Source: Wenzhouxiangella sp. 15190 (GTDB lineage: Bacteria > Pseudomonadota > Gammaproteobacteria > Xanthomonadales > Wenzhouxiangellaceae). From it: a DNA stretch of 64,000 nt. Under the pieces are notes generated by a model, which saw nothing but the letters and a program-made list of their open reading frames with translations, made no database searches and was not told where the DNA came from. Of the stretch, positions 37,843 to 47,744 are shown piece by piece (within the stretch, counting starts at the first letter, position 1; each line of letters begins with the position of its first letter). Made by a program: the position numbers and the translations under genes. The stretch spans positions 1 through 64,000 of the forward strand of contig NZ_QVMV01000046.1 in assembly GCF_003417465.1 (NCBI RefSeq), in the 5' to 3' direction.

Positions 37843-40176
37843 GTGGCACGATACGCAATCCCCCCTGAGCGGCTGCGCTGGCGGCCCGACAACTCCGACA
37901 TCCCCGGCGAATCGACACGCGACATCCCGGTCCTGGAGGGCACGCTGGGACAGGAAGCGGCCGCCGAGGCGCTGCAGTACGGCATCGCCAATCCCGGCCA
38001 CAACCAGCACGTCTTCCTTCGCGGGCCGCGCGGCAGCGGCCGGCAACGACTGCTCGACAGCATGTTCAACAGCCTGCGTCCAAAGGCACGCCGCAATCGC
38101 GATTTCTGCTTCGTCCACAATTTTTCCAACCCGGATCGGCCAAGACTGATCGTGCTGCCCCGCGGCGAGGGACGACCCTTTCAGAAACAGATGCAGCGCA
38201 TCGCTTTGTTCGTGCGCGAACGCCTGCCCGACATTCTTGCCAACGAGCCCATTCGAAGCCGGCGCGAGGCCCGTCGCGAGGCGGCCGAGCGCGATATCGC
38301 TCAGCTGCTTCGCCCGCTGGAGAAGAAACTCGAATCGGAAGGCCTGGCCCTGACCCGCAGCCAGGCCGGTCCCAATGCCCGATTGCAGGTATCGGTTCGC
38401 ATCATGGGCAAGCCGGTCTCGCCGGAGGAATTCCGCAACATGGTCGCGCGCAAGCAGGCCAGCGATGACGACCGCAAGAAATACGAAGAACGCATCAAGT
38501 CCTACGACGAGGAGATCCAGAAGGCTTCACGCCAAATCCGCAAGAAGTGGCAGCAGGCGCAGCGGCACATCGAGCAGATCGACATGACCGAAACGGCCCG
38601 CATCATGGGTGACATGACCGCCGAGGTCGCCCAGCGCTTCAAGGCCAACGGCATCGAAACCTATCTGCGGGAAATCATCGACGACGTACTCGAAAAGCGG
38701 ATCGGCCACGAAACCAGCGAACTGGCCGACCCGACCGTGCTCTATGGGGTCAATGTGCTCAATATGGGTCAGGAAGAAGACGGCGCGCCGATCGTTACGA
38801 CCCACTCAACCTCTCCGGCGAGCCTGTTCGGCACCGTCGATCCGGCGTGGCGCAGCGGGGGCCGCGCCGTGGCTTCTTTCCAGGGGATCCGCTCGGGCAC
38901 GCTGATCCAGGCCGACGGCGGATTCCTGATACTGGACGCGGAAGACCTCGTCAGCGAACCCGGCGTGTTCCGTCAACTCCTGCGCATCCTGCGCGCCGGA
39001 GAAGTGGCGATCAACACGCCGACCACCGGCTGGAACCAGGCCGCGCAGTCACTGCGGCCCGAAGTCGTCCCGATCGATGTCGGCGTCGTTCTCGTCGGCG
39101 ACAACGCGGCCTACGATGAGCTGGCGTCGATCAGCCCCGAGTTTTCCAGGCGGTTTCGCTTGCTCGCCGACCTCGAAGCCAGCGTGCCACGCGATGCCAA
39201 GGGCATCGATCGGACCTGCCGGTTCATCGCCTCCGTGGTCCAACTCGAAGATCTGTTGCCACTGACCCGACCCGCGCTGACGACTGTCATGGAAATCAGC
39301 GCCCGCCTGTCCGACCGGCCATCGCGGCTGACGAGCCACGTCGGGCGACTGGCCGATATCGTCCGTGAAGCCACCTTTCTCGCCGGCCAGGAGGACGAAA
39401 CCGAGATTGGCCGTGAACGCATCGAGGAAGCATTCAACCGAATTCGGCGGCGCGCTGGCCTGCCGTCGGCCAGCCGGGTGCTGGACAGCGTCGACAGCGG
39501 GCTGATTCGCCTGCGTGGACGCTCCGCCGGCCAACTCAACCTCGTCACGCGAGAGCGGCTGGCCGAGGAGACTTTCGGCATACCGGCCAGGCTGGACGTC
39601 ACGATCATCGGCGCCCCGCATGCTGACGTATCGCTGGAAAGTGGCGGGCGACAGATTCCGGTGCCTCACTTCCTGATGCCGATGATCACCAGACTTCTGC
39701 GCATCGACGCCCTGCCCGACATCCATGTGGCAATGACCCTCAGCCCCACGGTCATGCCCGAGGACTCGGCATCAACGCTTCTTGGTCAGACCTGCGGCCT
39801 GCTGGCGGCACTGTCCGGCTTGTCACTCCGGCAGGACCTGGCGGTGATCGGAAGCATCGACGCCCACGGCCAGACCATCGGCGTCGACCACATCAACGAA
39901 CGTATCGAAGCCTTCTATGATGCCTGCAGCCACGTGGGCCTCAACGGACAACAGGGTGTGATCATTCCGGCCATGGACAGGGATCGACTGGCACTGGAAA
40001 GGCGCGTCATCAAGGCCTGCACCAATGACCAGTTCCACATCATGCCGGCCGCCAGCATCACCGAGGCAATCGAACGTCTCACCGGCAAGACCGCCGGCGT
40101 CTGGAAGGAAGACAGTTTCCCCGAGGATTCGGTGCTGGGCCTGGCCCGAGCCAACCTGCTGAAAAACCGGGAATGA
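37843..40176 (+). CDS. Lon-like AAA ATPase/protease homologue lacking the catalytic lysine
   Basis: This 777-residue protein matches the Lon-type family with an inserted coiled-coil region (about 120-260) and a C-terminal S16 domain (about 580-760). Walker A reads GPRGSGRQ, with Arg for the usual Lys, and Walker B is FLILDAEDL. The catalytic Ser is S642 (PEDSAS). The residue expected for the dyad Lys is R687 (INERIEAF) and no Lys occurs between 642 and about 725. It may therefore be a non-proteolytic ATPase or a variant dyad. It starts with GTG after GGGAG. Confidence 0.85.
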   Translation: MARYAIPPERLRWRPDNSDIPGESTRDIPVLEGTLGQEAAAEALQYGIANPGHNQHVFLRGPRGSGRQRLLDSMFNSLRPKARRNRDFCFVHNFSNPDRPRLIVLPRGEGRPFQKQMQRIALFVRERLPDILANEPIRSRREARREAAERDIAQLLRPLEKKLESEGLALTRSQAGPNARLQVSVRIMGKPVSPEEFRNMVARKQASDDDRKKYEERIKSYDEEIQKASRQIRKKWQQAQRHIEQIDMTETARIMGDMTAEVAQRFKANGIETYLREIIDDVLEKRIGHETSELADPTVLYGVNVLNMGQEEDGAPIVTTHSTSPASLFGTVDPAWRSGGRAVASFQGIRSGTLIQADGGFLILDAEDLVSEPGVFRQLLRILRAGEVAINTPTTGWNQAAQSLRPEVVPIDVGVVLVGDNAAYDELASISPEFSRRFRLLADLEASVPRDAKGIDRTCRFIASVVQLEDLLPLTRPALTTVMEISARLSDRPSRLTSHVGRLADIVREATFLAGQEDETEIGRERIEEAFNRIRRRAGLPSASRVLDSVDSGLIRLRGRSAGQLNLVTRERLAEETFGIPARLDVTIIGAPHADVSLESGGRQIPVPHFLMPMITRLLRIDALPDIHVAMTLSPTVMPEDSASTLLGQTCGLLAALSGLSLRQDLAVIGSIDAHGQTIGVDHINERIEAFYDACSHVGLNGQQGVIIPAMDRDRLALERRVIKACTNDQFHIMPAASITEAIERLTGKTAGVWKEDSFPEDSVLGLARANLLKNRE

Positions 40177-40200
40177 ACGTCCAGGGAAGAAAATAACCAC

Positions 40201-40223
40201 CCCGGTTTCATTTCCGGGCTTTT
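40201..40223. terminator. Bidirectional terminator between Lon-like gene and kdkA
   Basis: CCCGG (40201-40205) and CCGGG (40214-40218) form the stem, followed by C and TTTT. On the other strand the kdkA stop lies in the same T-tract and a TTATTTT follows the stem. The stem is short, so strength is moderate. Confidence 0.65.
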
Positions 40224-40896
40224 ACGACGTCTCCCTGAGCAGCGCTCGTTCGCCGGCGATGCCGAGCTTGTCGAGCGAGCGCTCGAGTCGCCTGAGCATG
40301 GGTTCCGGGTCGACGGGTTCGTCCTCGATTCGGGCCCGGTCGAAATCGATGACGTACCAGTGACCCTCCCCGTCGATCAGGAGATTGTGGGCGTTGAGAT
40401 CGGGATGGACGACGCCGGCGCGAAAGAAGCGGTCGAGGATTTTACCCAGTCGCCGCCAGTGAAAAGGCTCGAGAATGTCGGCGGCCTGCGGCAAGCTGAT
40501 GGTGTTGGCCAGCAAGTGGGTGAGAATGGCCGCGCGGCAGGTCGGCCCCTGTCGTTGGCAACCGGCCAGCAGCGGCTGAGGAACGGGTAATCCCATCTCG
40601 TGCAGTCTTGCCAGGACCCGGAACTCGCGGAAGCTGCGGCTTCGCTGGTAACCGGTAAACAAATAGCGGTCGCGGCTGACGCGAGCGATCAAGCCGCCAC
40701 GCAGGTAACGCCGAAGCACCGCCGGACCCACCTCGGTGTCCACCGCCAGGGCCTGCCCGCGGCCGCCGAACTCCGCCAGAACGGCGTTGCGGATACGCCA
40801 GAAGCCCGGATCGAGCCACTCCGGGCTGACCACATCAAGCTCGGACGGGTCATATAGAATACGCAGTGAGCCTGCTTGCAGTTGTGTTTCCGGCAT
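40222..40896 (-). CDS. kdkA: 3-deoxy-D-manno-octulosonic acid kinase
   Basis: This 224-residue kinase phosphorylates Kdo on lipid A at the 4-position. The protein-kinase-like core has the catalytic loop HPDLNAHNLLID and the metal motif WYVIDFDRAR, both KdkA signatures. The ATG at 40896 gives family length; longer frames upstream overlap the divergent GT9 gene. It is divergent from a heptosyltransferase, which fits LPS core assembly. Confidence 0.9.
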   Translation of the reverse strand: MPETQLQAGSLRILYDPSELDVVSPEWLDPGFWRIRNAVLAEFGGRGQALAVDTEVGPAVLRRYLRGGLIARVSRDRYLFTGYQRSRSFREFRVLARLHEMGLPVPQPLLAGCQRQGPTCRAAILTHLLANTISLPQAADILEPFHWRRLGKILDRFFRAGVVHPDLNAHNLLIDGEGHWYVIDFDRARIEDEPVDPEPMLRRLERSLDKLGIAGERALLRETS

Positions 40897-40932
40897 ATCG
40901 CCTTTTCGCTTTTGAATCCCTTTCGCCGCATC

Positions 40933-41985
40933 GTGCCCGATCTCCAGACGAACGAGCCGCCAAATTCCCTGTGCCTGCTGCGCCTGTCGGCCCTGGGCGA
41001 CGTGTGCAATACCGTGCCCCTGGTGCGGGCGCTCAAGCGTGCCTGGCCGGAGACCGCACTGACCTGGATCGTCGGCAAGGCCGAACACCGGCTGGTGCAC
41101 GACCTGCCCGGCATCGACTTCATTGTATTCGACAAGGGCGGCCCCTTCGCCGGCTTCCAGCACGCGCGCCGATCACTGCACAAGCGGCACTTCGACATGC
41201 TCCTGCTCGCCCAGGTCTCGCAACGCTCCTCACTGCTCGCCAGCCTGGTACAGGCAGACCGTCGCATCGGCTTCGACCGGGCACGTTCGCGCCCCGGCCA
41301 CGGCCTGGTCATCAACGAGCGGATCAACACCGTGCCTTTCCAGCACCAGGTCGATGCGTTTCTCGAGTTTGCCCGTTACCTGGGTCTGTCCACGGACGGG
41401 GTGGACCGCCGCCTGCCCGTGCCGGAGAAAGCGTACGAGTTCGCCCGCGAGCACCAGCCGGATGCCGGTCGCGCGGTCATCATCAGCCCTGCATCGAGCC
41501 ATACCCGCCGCAACTGGTACCCCGCCGGCTATGCCGCGGTAGCCGACTGGGTGATCGAGAGGACCGGCCGCCCCGTCATCCTGATGGGCGGCCCCGGGCC
41601 GATCGAAAAGGCACTCGGCGAAGCCGTCGAACACGAAATGAAGAACACGCCGGTCAACCTGATCGGGCGGGACACGATCAAGCAGGCGCTTGCCATGTTC
41701 GAGCGCGCCGCCTGCGTGATCTCTCCGGACTCCGGCCCGGCCCATTTCGCCGACGCCATGGGCACGCCGGTGGTCGGCCTTTACGCGGCGACCTGGGCGC
41801 GACGTTCCGGGCCGATCGACAGCCTGAAACACACCATCGACTGCTTCCCGGAGGCTGCACGAAAGTTTACGCGGCGACCGCCCGAGGATCTGCGCTGGGG
41901 CAAGCGGCTGGAGCGCCCCGGGGTGATGGAACTCATCACCCCGGAGATGGTTATAGAAAAGCTCGAGCCGCTCCTGTCCGACTGA
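40933..41985 (+). CDS. GT9 lipopolysaccharide heptosyltransferase
   Basis: This 350-residue protein matches GT9 (WaaC/WaaF-like) with LCLLRLSALGDV at the very start, SPASSHTRRNWYP, and the donor-site ISPDSGPAHFADAMGTPVVGLY. It adds heptose or a related sugar to the LPS core from ADP-heptose. I prefer the GTG at 40933, 12 residues before the domain; the frame extends to a TTG at 40876 that would overlap kdkA. Exact acceptor is unknown. Confidence 0.85.
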   Translation: MPDLQTNEPPNSLCLLRLSALGDVCNTVPLVRALKRAWPETALTWIVGKAEHRLVHDLPGIDFIVFDKGGPFAGFQHARRSLHKRHFDMLLLAQVSQRSSLLASLVQADRRIGFDRARSRPGHGLVINERINTVPFQHQVDAFLEFARYLGLSTDGVDRRLPVPEKAYEFAREHQPDAGRAVIISPASSHTRRNWYPAGYAAVADWVIERTGRPVILMGGPGPIEKALGEAVEHEMKNTPVNLIGRDTIKQALAMFERAACVISPDSGPAHFADAMGTPVVGLYAATWARRSGPIDSLKHTIDCFPEAARKFTRRPPEDLRWGKRLERPGVMELITPEMVIEKLEPLLSD

Positions 41986-44328
41986 TTACCAGCCAACGCA
42001 CTCAGGGGACGCGTTTTCGGTGTCCGAACCCGAAACGCGATTGACCGAGACATTGGCTTGCGCCGTGGCTCCCGAAGGATCCGAGATCGTGTACCGGAAC
42101 CGGTTGCGGCCGTTGCACGAGTCGCTGACGCGGAACGTGATGGTGCCATCGTTGTTGACGGTCACCTCGGCCGGCATGCCGTACCACTGAACCACGTCCA
42201 CGATTTCGAGCGGGTCGCCGTCGGGATCGAAGTCATTGGCCAGCACATCGACTGTGACGGGTTGGCCGACCGTGGTCTCGGCAGCATCGGGATTGGCCAC
42301 CGGTGCGCGATTGGCGAAGGCAACGTCAATGGTGACCGTGCCCGAAGCCTCGCCGCCCCGGCCGTCGGATATCGTGAAGGTGAAGCTGTCACTACCGACG
42401 AACTCGTCGTCCGGAAGGTAGCGCAACTCGTCACCCGACTGCGTGACCGTGCCATTGTCGGGCTGTGTGAAGCCGGCGATACTCAGTTCGTCACCGTCCG
42501 GATCGGTGGCTTCAGCCAGCACGTCGATGTCGACCGACTGGTTGCGCAACGTATTCGCCGTCAGGTCACCGACCACCGGCGGCTCGTTGGGCGACTCGAC
42601 CGTGACGCTCACCGTCGCGGAAGCCTCGCCGCCGAAACCGTCCTCGACCGTATAGCTGAAGCTGTCGCTGCCGGCGAACCCGCTCTCGGGCGTGTAGATG
42701 ACTTGATCGCCGCTGACTGAAGCCTGGCCATTGGCCGGCTGGGTCACGCCGACGAGGGTCAGCGGATCGCCGTCGGCATCGCTGTCGTTGGCCAGCACGT
42801 CGAGGGCATTGTCGACCGAATCAGTCTCGACGGTGAATTGATCGTCGGCCGCCTGCGGCGCCTCGTTGGCGAACTCGACCTCGCCTTCGGTGACGCTGGC
42901 CGTGCTTTCCTGGTAGCGGTAGTAGTCGACGATGCGCTTGTGGCGGACCGGATTGCGCAGCGCGCGACGAATCCACGGCGCCTCGACCGGCACTTCCACC
43001 TGGCGAATCTCGGTGGCGGACTCGTCCGGGCCGACGGTGACCTTCTTGGTGCTCTTGCGCTCGGTCGCGAAGCTGATCTCCACGCGGCGGTTGCGGCTCC
43101 GGTTTTCCTCGGAGTCATTGGGGAAGCGTGGCTCGGTCTCGCCTTCGCCACGCCATTCGATATCACCCGAATCGACGCCGTTGGCGGACAGGTAGTCGAC
43201 CACGGAGCGGGCGCGCCGCTCACTCAGGCCCTGGTTATAGGCTTCAGTACCGATATCGCAGGTGTGCCCGACGATCTGGATGTCGCCGACCAGACCGCCG
43301 TCCTCGATCGCGGCCACGATCTCGTCGAGGGTGTTCTCCGCACCCGATTTCAGTTCGGAGCTGTCGAAATCGAAGGTCGTGCGATCAGTGAGGGTGACTT
43401 CATTGATGGTGACACGTTCCTCGGTACGCGGCTCCCCGGGCACTTCGACTTCCACATCGCGATACTGACGCAACGGACGGAAGGAACTGTCGGCGCCACC
43501 GAAACTGAAACTGTAGACGACGCTGCCGCGCAGATCACTGTCGTCGACGACGAAGTCACCGTCCTTGTGGGCATAGCTGGTGCGGAAACTGAGGCTGTGA
43601 GGCGACTTGTGGAAGTGCTTGTCCAGCGACAGCGAGGCGGTGACCTGCGAAGAGCTGAAGTCGCCCTCCTCGTAATCCAGGCCGCCTCTGAGGCGCAGCA
43701 GCGGGTTCTCGAAGAACCGCTCGGCACGCAGGCCCAGGCCCCACTCGTAGGGTTCCTCGAACCATTCAGTCACGGTTTCGATGGTATCGACGCGCGAGAA
43801 GGCGCGGCCGTCGATCTCGCCGCTGACCAGCATTTCCTCGATGGTGGTCCCCCGGTCGACGAGTCGCTCGTCGGACAGGGCCGTCATGCCGTAACCGGAA
43901 AAGGCCCACTTGCGGCCTTCCCAGCCGCCGCCGAAGGTCAGCTTGCGGTCTTCGAGCTGGTTCTGGTCGGCGGCAACGAACAACTTGGCCACATTACCGT
44001 CGGTGTAGACCGGTCCGTCGGGGCCTTCCTCGGCGGTTTCGTTGATCAGCCAGTGATAGTTGAGCTTGACACCGCCAGCACCTTCGCTGCCGAGCCAGCC
44101 GTCGCCGATAAAGCTCGAACGCTGCGATTCATAGACGGCTGCCTCGAATTCACCGATGACATCGAACTCGCTGTCGAGCCCGATACCAACACGATAACGA
44201 TCGCCAATGAAGTGGAAGGTCGGCGTTCCGGCCTGGCTGCGAGGCGCATCTTCGTCCTCGACCTGGGCAATCGCCACGGCGGCCAGCCCCTGGGCCAGCA
44301 CCAGAGAAAGCATCATTTTTCGAAACAT
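41986..44328 (-). CDS. OmpA-family protein with C-terminal Ig-like repeats
   Basis: This 780-residue protein starts with a signal peptide (FRKMMLSLVLAQGLAAVAIA). Residues about 30-285 look like an outer-membrane beta-barrel. An OmpA peptidoglycan-binding domain spans about 310-418 (TFDFDSSEL, GHTCDIGTEAYNQGLSERRA, NRSRNRRVEI). Three tandem ~93-residue cadherin/Ig-like repeats follow, starting near 487, 580 and 673 with NxAPxAxxD and LANDxDxDGD calcium-type signatures. Placing the repeats after the OmpA domain would put them in the periplasm, which is unusual. Confidence 0.85.
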   Translation of the reverse strand: MFRKMMLSLVLAQGLAAVAIAQVEDEDAPRSQAGTPTFHFIGDRYRVGIGLDSEFDVIGEFEAAVYESQRSSFIGDGWLGSEGAGGVKLNYHWLINETAEEGPDGPVYTDGNVAKLFVAADQNQLEDRKLTFGGGWEGRKWAFSGYGMTALSDERLVDRGTTIEEMLVSGEIDGRAFSRVDTIETVTEWFEEPYEWGLGLRAERFFENPLLRLRGGLDYEEGDFSSSQVTASLSLDKHFHKSPHSLSFRTSYAHKDGDFVVDDSDLRGSVVYSFSFGGADSSFRPLRQYRDVEVEVPGEPRTEERVTINEVTLTDRTTFDFDSSELKSGAENTLDEIVAAIEDGGLVGDIQIVGHTCDIGTEAYNQGLSERRARSVVDYLSANGVDSGDIEWRGEGETEPRFPNDSEENRSRNRRVEISFATERKSTKKVTVGPDESATEIRQVEVPVEAPWIRRALRNPVRHKRIVDYYRYQESTASVTEGEVEFANEAPQAADDQFTVETDSVDNALDVLANDSDADGDPLTLVGVTQPANGQASVSGDQVIYTPESGFAGSDSFSYTVEDGFGGEASATVSVTVESPNEPPVVGDLTANTLRNQSVDIDVLAEATDPDGDELSIAGFTQPDNGTVTQSGDELRYLPDDEFVGSDSFTFTISDGRGGEASGTVTIDVAFANRAPVANPDAAETTVGQPVTVDVLANDFDPDGDPLEIVDVVQWYGMPAEVTVNNDGTITFRVSDSCNGRNRFRYTISDPSGATAQANVSVNRVSGSDTENASPECVGW

Positions 44329-44427
44329 CGCAGCGCCCCTGCCGTTGTTGAAAGTACGGGGCAATTCTACTCCCTCGGTGGCGACAAGGCCACGAAAAGT
44401 ACGGGAGAATCTTGTGGATTCGAAGGT

Positions 44428-44817
44428 TCAGGTATATTCGGTATACGACTTTTCTTCGATGATCTCCGACCCCAGCATCTCGTTGATCCGTTTCTTCAGC
44501 GCCGCGCGATCATCGTTGCGCTGGTAGACCGATCGCGCCAACTCGATGAAGCGATCACCAAAGCGCTTTTCGCGCTCCTCGTCGCGGATGGCGTCTTCGA
44601 TCTCCCATAGCGCCTCGTTCATCTCTCGCAGTTGAGCGCGCAGACGAGTGACCTCGTCGTCATCCAGATCGCATTCTCGCCAGACGCGGGACAGGAACTC
44701 GTACTCACGCTGCACATTGGCCCGCTGGGCCTCGTTGCCGATACGCTCGAGCTTGATCTCGAGGATGGTGAGCTTGTCGAGCAGTTCACCGGGAGAGACG
44801 GGGATCAGCAGTTCCAT
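44428..44817 (-). CDS. DUF6165-like helical protein
   Basis: This 129-residue protein begins IPVSPGELLDKLTILEIKLERI, the typical DUF6165 start, and is mostly helical with likely coiled coil. It has no signal peptide or membrane segment. In other genomes such proteins lie by glycan or LPS genes; here it lies by an OmpA protein and pnp. Function is unknown. Confidence 0.75.
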   Translation of the reverse strand: MELLIPVSPGELLDKLTILEIKLERIGNEAQRANVQREYEFLSRVWRECDLDDDEVTRLRAQLREMNEALWEIEDAIRDEEREKRFGDRFIELARSVYQRNDDRAALKKRINEMLGSEIIEEKSYTEYT

Positions 44818-44869
44818 AAGACGTCCCTGGCCGCCATAGCGCGAAACCTAAATGACACAGAATAAAGAA

Positions 44870-44954
44870 AACCGCGAAGACTCAAAGTTCGCAAAGTTAA
44901 TGAATGAAAGTTTATCCATTCCCAATCTTTGCGTTCTTAGCGCTCTTCGCGGTT
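44870..44954. repeat. Inverted nonamer-repeat element, DUF6165-pnp gap
   Basis: The left arm (44870-44906) and the right arm (44917-44954) are inverse copies built of 9-base units around CGCGAAGA and CGCAAAG. Pairing is roughly three quarters. The core is about 10 bases. The unit is close to that of the sufD-sufS element. Confidence 0.8.
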
Positions 44955-44974
44955 AGTCGCTTTTCGGATCAACA

Positions 44975-44996
44975 GTTGCCCGGGCGTCCGGGCAAC
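44975..44996 (-). terminator. Hairpin downstream of pnp
   Basis: GTTGCCCGG-GCGT-CCGGGCAAC is a perfect 9-bp stem with a 4-base loop, 14 bases after the pnp stop. No T-run follows on the minus strand, so it may protect the 3' end or act with Rho. Confidence 0.55.
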
Positions 44997-45009
44997 CGCC
45001 TTGAGGCGA

Positions 45010-47121
45010 TCAGCTGCTCTCGCCTTCCTTCTCGTCTTCCTTGAGCGCCTTCATGCTCAGGCGAATGCGACCCTGCTTGTCGACCTCGAGGACCTTGACC
45101 TTGACCTTGTCGCCTTCGGCCAGCTCGTCGGTGACATTCTCGACGCGCTCGTCGGAGATCTGCGAAATGTGCACCAGACCATCCTTGCCCGGCAGGATCG
45201 TCACGAAAGCACCAAAGTTCATGATCTTGGTGACCGTGCCCTCGTAAACCGCACCCACTTCGACATCGGCAGTGATCTGCTCGATCATTTTGCGCGCGTC
45301 ATCGGCTGCAGCCTGGTTGACGGAGGCAATCGTGACCGTGCCGTCGTCCTGGATGTCGATGGTGGTGCCGGTTTCCTCGGTGATCTGACGGATGGTCGCA
45401 CCACCCTTGCCGATCACGTCGCGGATCTTGTCCGGATGCACCTTCATGGTGAACAGGCGCGGCGCGTACTCGCTCATCTCTTCGCGCGGATGATCGATGA
45501 TCTGGTTCATCTGCTCGAGAATGTGGCCACGGCCGGCATTGGCCTGCTTGAGCGCGACTTCCATGATCTCTTTGGTGATGCCGGTGATCTTGATGTCCAT
45601 CTGCAGCGCCGTCACGCCGTCGGCGGAGCCGGCTACCTTGAAGTCCATGTCGCCGAGATGATCCTCATCACCGAGAATATCGGTCAGCACGGCAAAACGG
45701 TCGCCGTCCTTGATCAGACCCATGGCAATACCGGCCACCGGCGCCTTGATCGGCACACCGGCGTCCATCATCGCCAGCGAGGAACCGCAGACGGTCGCCA
45801 TGGAGCTCGAACCGTTGGACTCGGTCACTTCCGAGACGATACGCAGCACGTAGGGAAACTCCTCACCCTTGGGTACCACCGCGCCCAGTGCGCGTTTGGC
45901 CAGCTTGCCGTGGCCGATTTCGCGACGCTTGGGACCGAGCATGAAGCTGGTCTCGCCAACACAGAACGGGGGGAAGTTGTAGTGGAGCATGAACTGCTCC
46001 TTGTACTCACCCTCGATGGCGTCGATGATCTGCGCGTCCCGGCCGGTACCCAGCGTGACCACGCACATGGCCTGGGTCTCGCCGCGGGTGAAGATGGCCG
46101 AACCGTGGGTCCGCGGGAAAACGCCGACCTGCATGTCCAGCGGACGCACGGTGGTCAGGTCGCGGCCGTCGATGCGCGGCTTGCCGTCGAGAATCTGGTC
46201 GCGCACGTAGTTCTTCTCCAGTGCGGCGAATTCGTCCTTGACGTCGTCCTCGCTCGGAGCGTTCTCGTCGCCTTCCGGGCACAGCTTCTCGACCACGCTC
46301 GCGCGCAGTTCGCTGATGGCCTCACGACGGACGGTCTTGTCGGTGTTCTCGTAGGCCTTGGCCAGGCTTTCGGAAGCCAGTTCGGCAACTTTCTGGTCCA
46401 GGCCGGCCGGGCGTTCCGGCGCCTGCCAGTCCCACTTGGGCTTGCCGGCTTCGCTGGTGAGTTCCTCGATGGCCTTGATGGCCACCTGCATCTGCTCGTG
46501 GCCGAAGGTGACCGCGCCGAGCATCTGCTCCTCGGAAAGCTGATCGGCTTCGGATTCGACCATCAGCACGGCCTCGGAGGTGCCGGCGACGATCAGGTTC
46601 AGGCGCGATTCCTCGAGCTGGGTGGCGGTCGGGTTGACGACATATTCACCGTCGATGAAGCCGACACGAGCACCGCCGATCGGACCCTGGAACGGGGCAC
46701 CGGACAGCGACAGCGCGGCCGAAGCGCCGATCATGGCCGGAATGTCGGCGTCGACCTCCGGATTGGAGGACATCACCGTGGCGATGACCTGGGTTTCGTT
46801 GAGAAAGCCCTTGGGGAACAGCGGCCGGATGGGACGGTCGATCAGGCGCGAGGTCAGGGTTTCCTTCTCGGTCGGACGCCCTTCGCGCTTGAAGAAACCG
46901 CCGGGAATGCGGCCGGCGGAATAGAATTTTTCCTGGTAGTTGACGGTCAGCGGGAAAAAGGGCTGACCCGGCTTGGCTTCCTTGCGAGCCACGGCGGTCA
47001 CCAGAACCACGGTATCGGCCATTGTGACCAACACGGCACCGTCGGCCTGACGCGCGACATGCCCGGTCTCGAGTGTCACATCGTGTTCGCCGAATTTGAA
47101 CGTTTTGCTGAACTTCTTCAC
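45010..47121 (-). CDS. pnp: Polyribonucleotide nucleotidyltransferase
   Basis: This 703-residue protein is the phosphorolytic 3'-5' exonuclease of RNA decay. Two RNase PH domains are followed by a KH domain ([15 protein letters not shown]) and an S1 domain ([21 protein letters not shown]). The GTG at 47121 has GGAG at 8-base spacing and gives an N-terminus aligned with known PNPases ([19 protein letters not shown]). rpsO lies upstream, with a terminator between, as in E. coli. Confidence 0.96.
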   Translation of the reverse strand: MKKFSKTFKFGEHDVTLETGHVARQADGAVLVTMADTVVLVTAVARKEAKPGQPFFPLTVNYQEKFYSAGRIPGGFFKREGRPTEKETLTSRLIDRPIRPLFPKGFLNETQVIATVMSSNPEVDADIPAMIGASAALSLSGAPFQGPIGGARVGFIDGEYVVNPTATQLEESRLNLIVAGTSEAVLMVESEADQLSEEQMLGAVTFGHEQMQVAIKAIEELTSEAGKPKWDWQAPERPAGLDQKVAELASESLAKAYENTDKTVRREAISELRASVVEKLCPEGDENAPSEDDVKDEFAALEKNYVRDQILDGKPRIDGRDLTTVRPLDMQVGVFPRTHGSAIFTRGETQAMCVVTLGTGRDAQIIDAIEGEYKEQFMLHYNFPPFCVGETSFMLGPKRREIGHGKLAKRALGAVVPKGEEFPYVLRIVSEVTESNGSSSMATVCGSSLAMMDAGVPIKAPVAGIAMGLIKDGDRFAVLTDILGDEDHLGDMDFKVAGSADGVTALQMDIKITGITKEIMEVALKQANAGRGHILEQMNQIIDHPREEMSEYAPRLFTMKVHPDKIRDVIGKGGATIRQITEETGTTIDIQDDGTVTIASVNQAAADDARKMIEQITADVEVGAVYEGTVTKIMNFGAFVTILPGKDGLVHISQISDERVENVTDELAEGDKVKVKVLEVDKQGRIRLSMKALKEDEKEGESS

Positions 47122-47146
47122 TTCACTCACTCCACTTTGCACTTGC

Positions 47147-47188
47147 AATAGAAAACACCCCGGAATAGCTCGCAAGCTACCGGGGTGT
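47147..47188 (-). terminator. rpsO terminator
   Basis: On the minus strand ACACCCCGG-TAGCT pairs with AGCTA-CCGGGGTGT (47155-47188, with a 2-base bulge) and TTTTCTATT follows. It is a good intrinsic terminator between rpsO and pnp, matching the classic arrangement where part of transcription reads on into pnp. Confidence 0.85.
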
Positions 47189-47215
47189 CGGTATCAATCG
47201 GATAAAATCCGCTTC

Positions 47216-47485
47216 TTAGCGGCGCAGGCCAAGGCGCTCGATCAGGTCGCGATAACGCTGGATGTCCTTTTTCTTGACATAGTCCAGCAGGGAGCGACGC
47301 TGATTGACAAGCTTGAGCAGGCCTCGACGGGAGTGATGGTCTTTCTTGTGATTCTCGAAATGCCCGGTCAGGTGCTGGATGCGCGCGGTCAGCAACGCAA
47401 CCTGCACTTCCGGTGAACCCGTATCACCCTCGGAGAGCTGGTAATCCTTGACAACCTGGCTCTTTTCTTCAGCGGTCAGAGTCAT
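47216..47485 (-). CDS. rpsO: 30S ribosomal protein S15
   Basis: This 89-residue protein has the S15 signature ([59 protein letters not shown] split across helices). It binds 16S rRNA in the platform and usually represses its own mRNA. A GGAG Shine-Dalgarno lies close upstream. Confidence 0.98.
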   Translation of the reverse strand: MTLTAEEKSQVVKDYQLSEGDTGSPEVQVALLTARIQHLTGHFENHKKDHHSRRGLLKLVNQRRSLLDYVKKKDIQRYRDLIERLGLRR

Positions 47486-47744
47486 TGTTCAATCTACTCC
47501 TGAAAACAGTTCTGTAGAGCGACCGGGCTTTTCCAGAAAACCCCCTGGGATGGTCCCAGGCCGGGCTTTGTGCAAAAGCCCCAGTCGCCGGATTTCATCA
47601 AGCCCAGCATTATAACCGCCCCGAACAGGCCGGAGCAACCAGTTTGGGCACCAAAATCCGTGGTCCGTGGCCGGAATCCGTAGCCTGAGAATCGTAAATC
47701 GCCTGATGCTCACTACCGCGATCCAAGCACAAGAATTCCGACTT
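47486..47744 (-). other. rpsO leader and gap after the RND operon
   Basis: The leader between the promoter and rpsO has a CCTGGG-N5-CCCAGG hairpin followed by GGTTTTC (about 47544-47560), which may be part of S15 autoregulation. Closer to 47745 a degenerate tandem of TCCGTGG-type heptamers is at about 47650-47685. No gene is supported. Confidence 0.5.
47609..47638 (-). promoter_or_regulatory. rpsO promoter
   Basis: On the minus strand TTGCTC (47638-47633) and TATAAT (47614-47609) are separated by 18 bases. The -10 is perfect. Predicted start is near 47602, giving a leader of about 115 bases. Confidence 0.7.

Noticed and set aside
45001-47151. 716-codon plus-strand frame opposite pnp
   Set aside because: Full antisense shadow of a conserved housekeeping gene.
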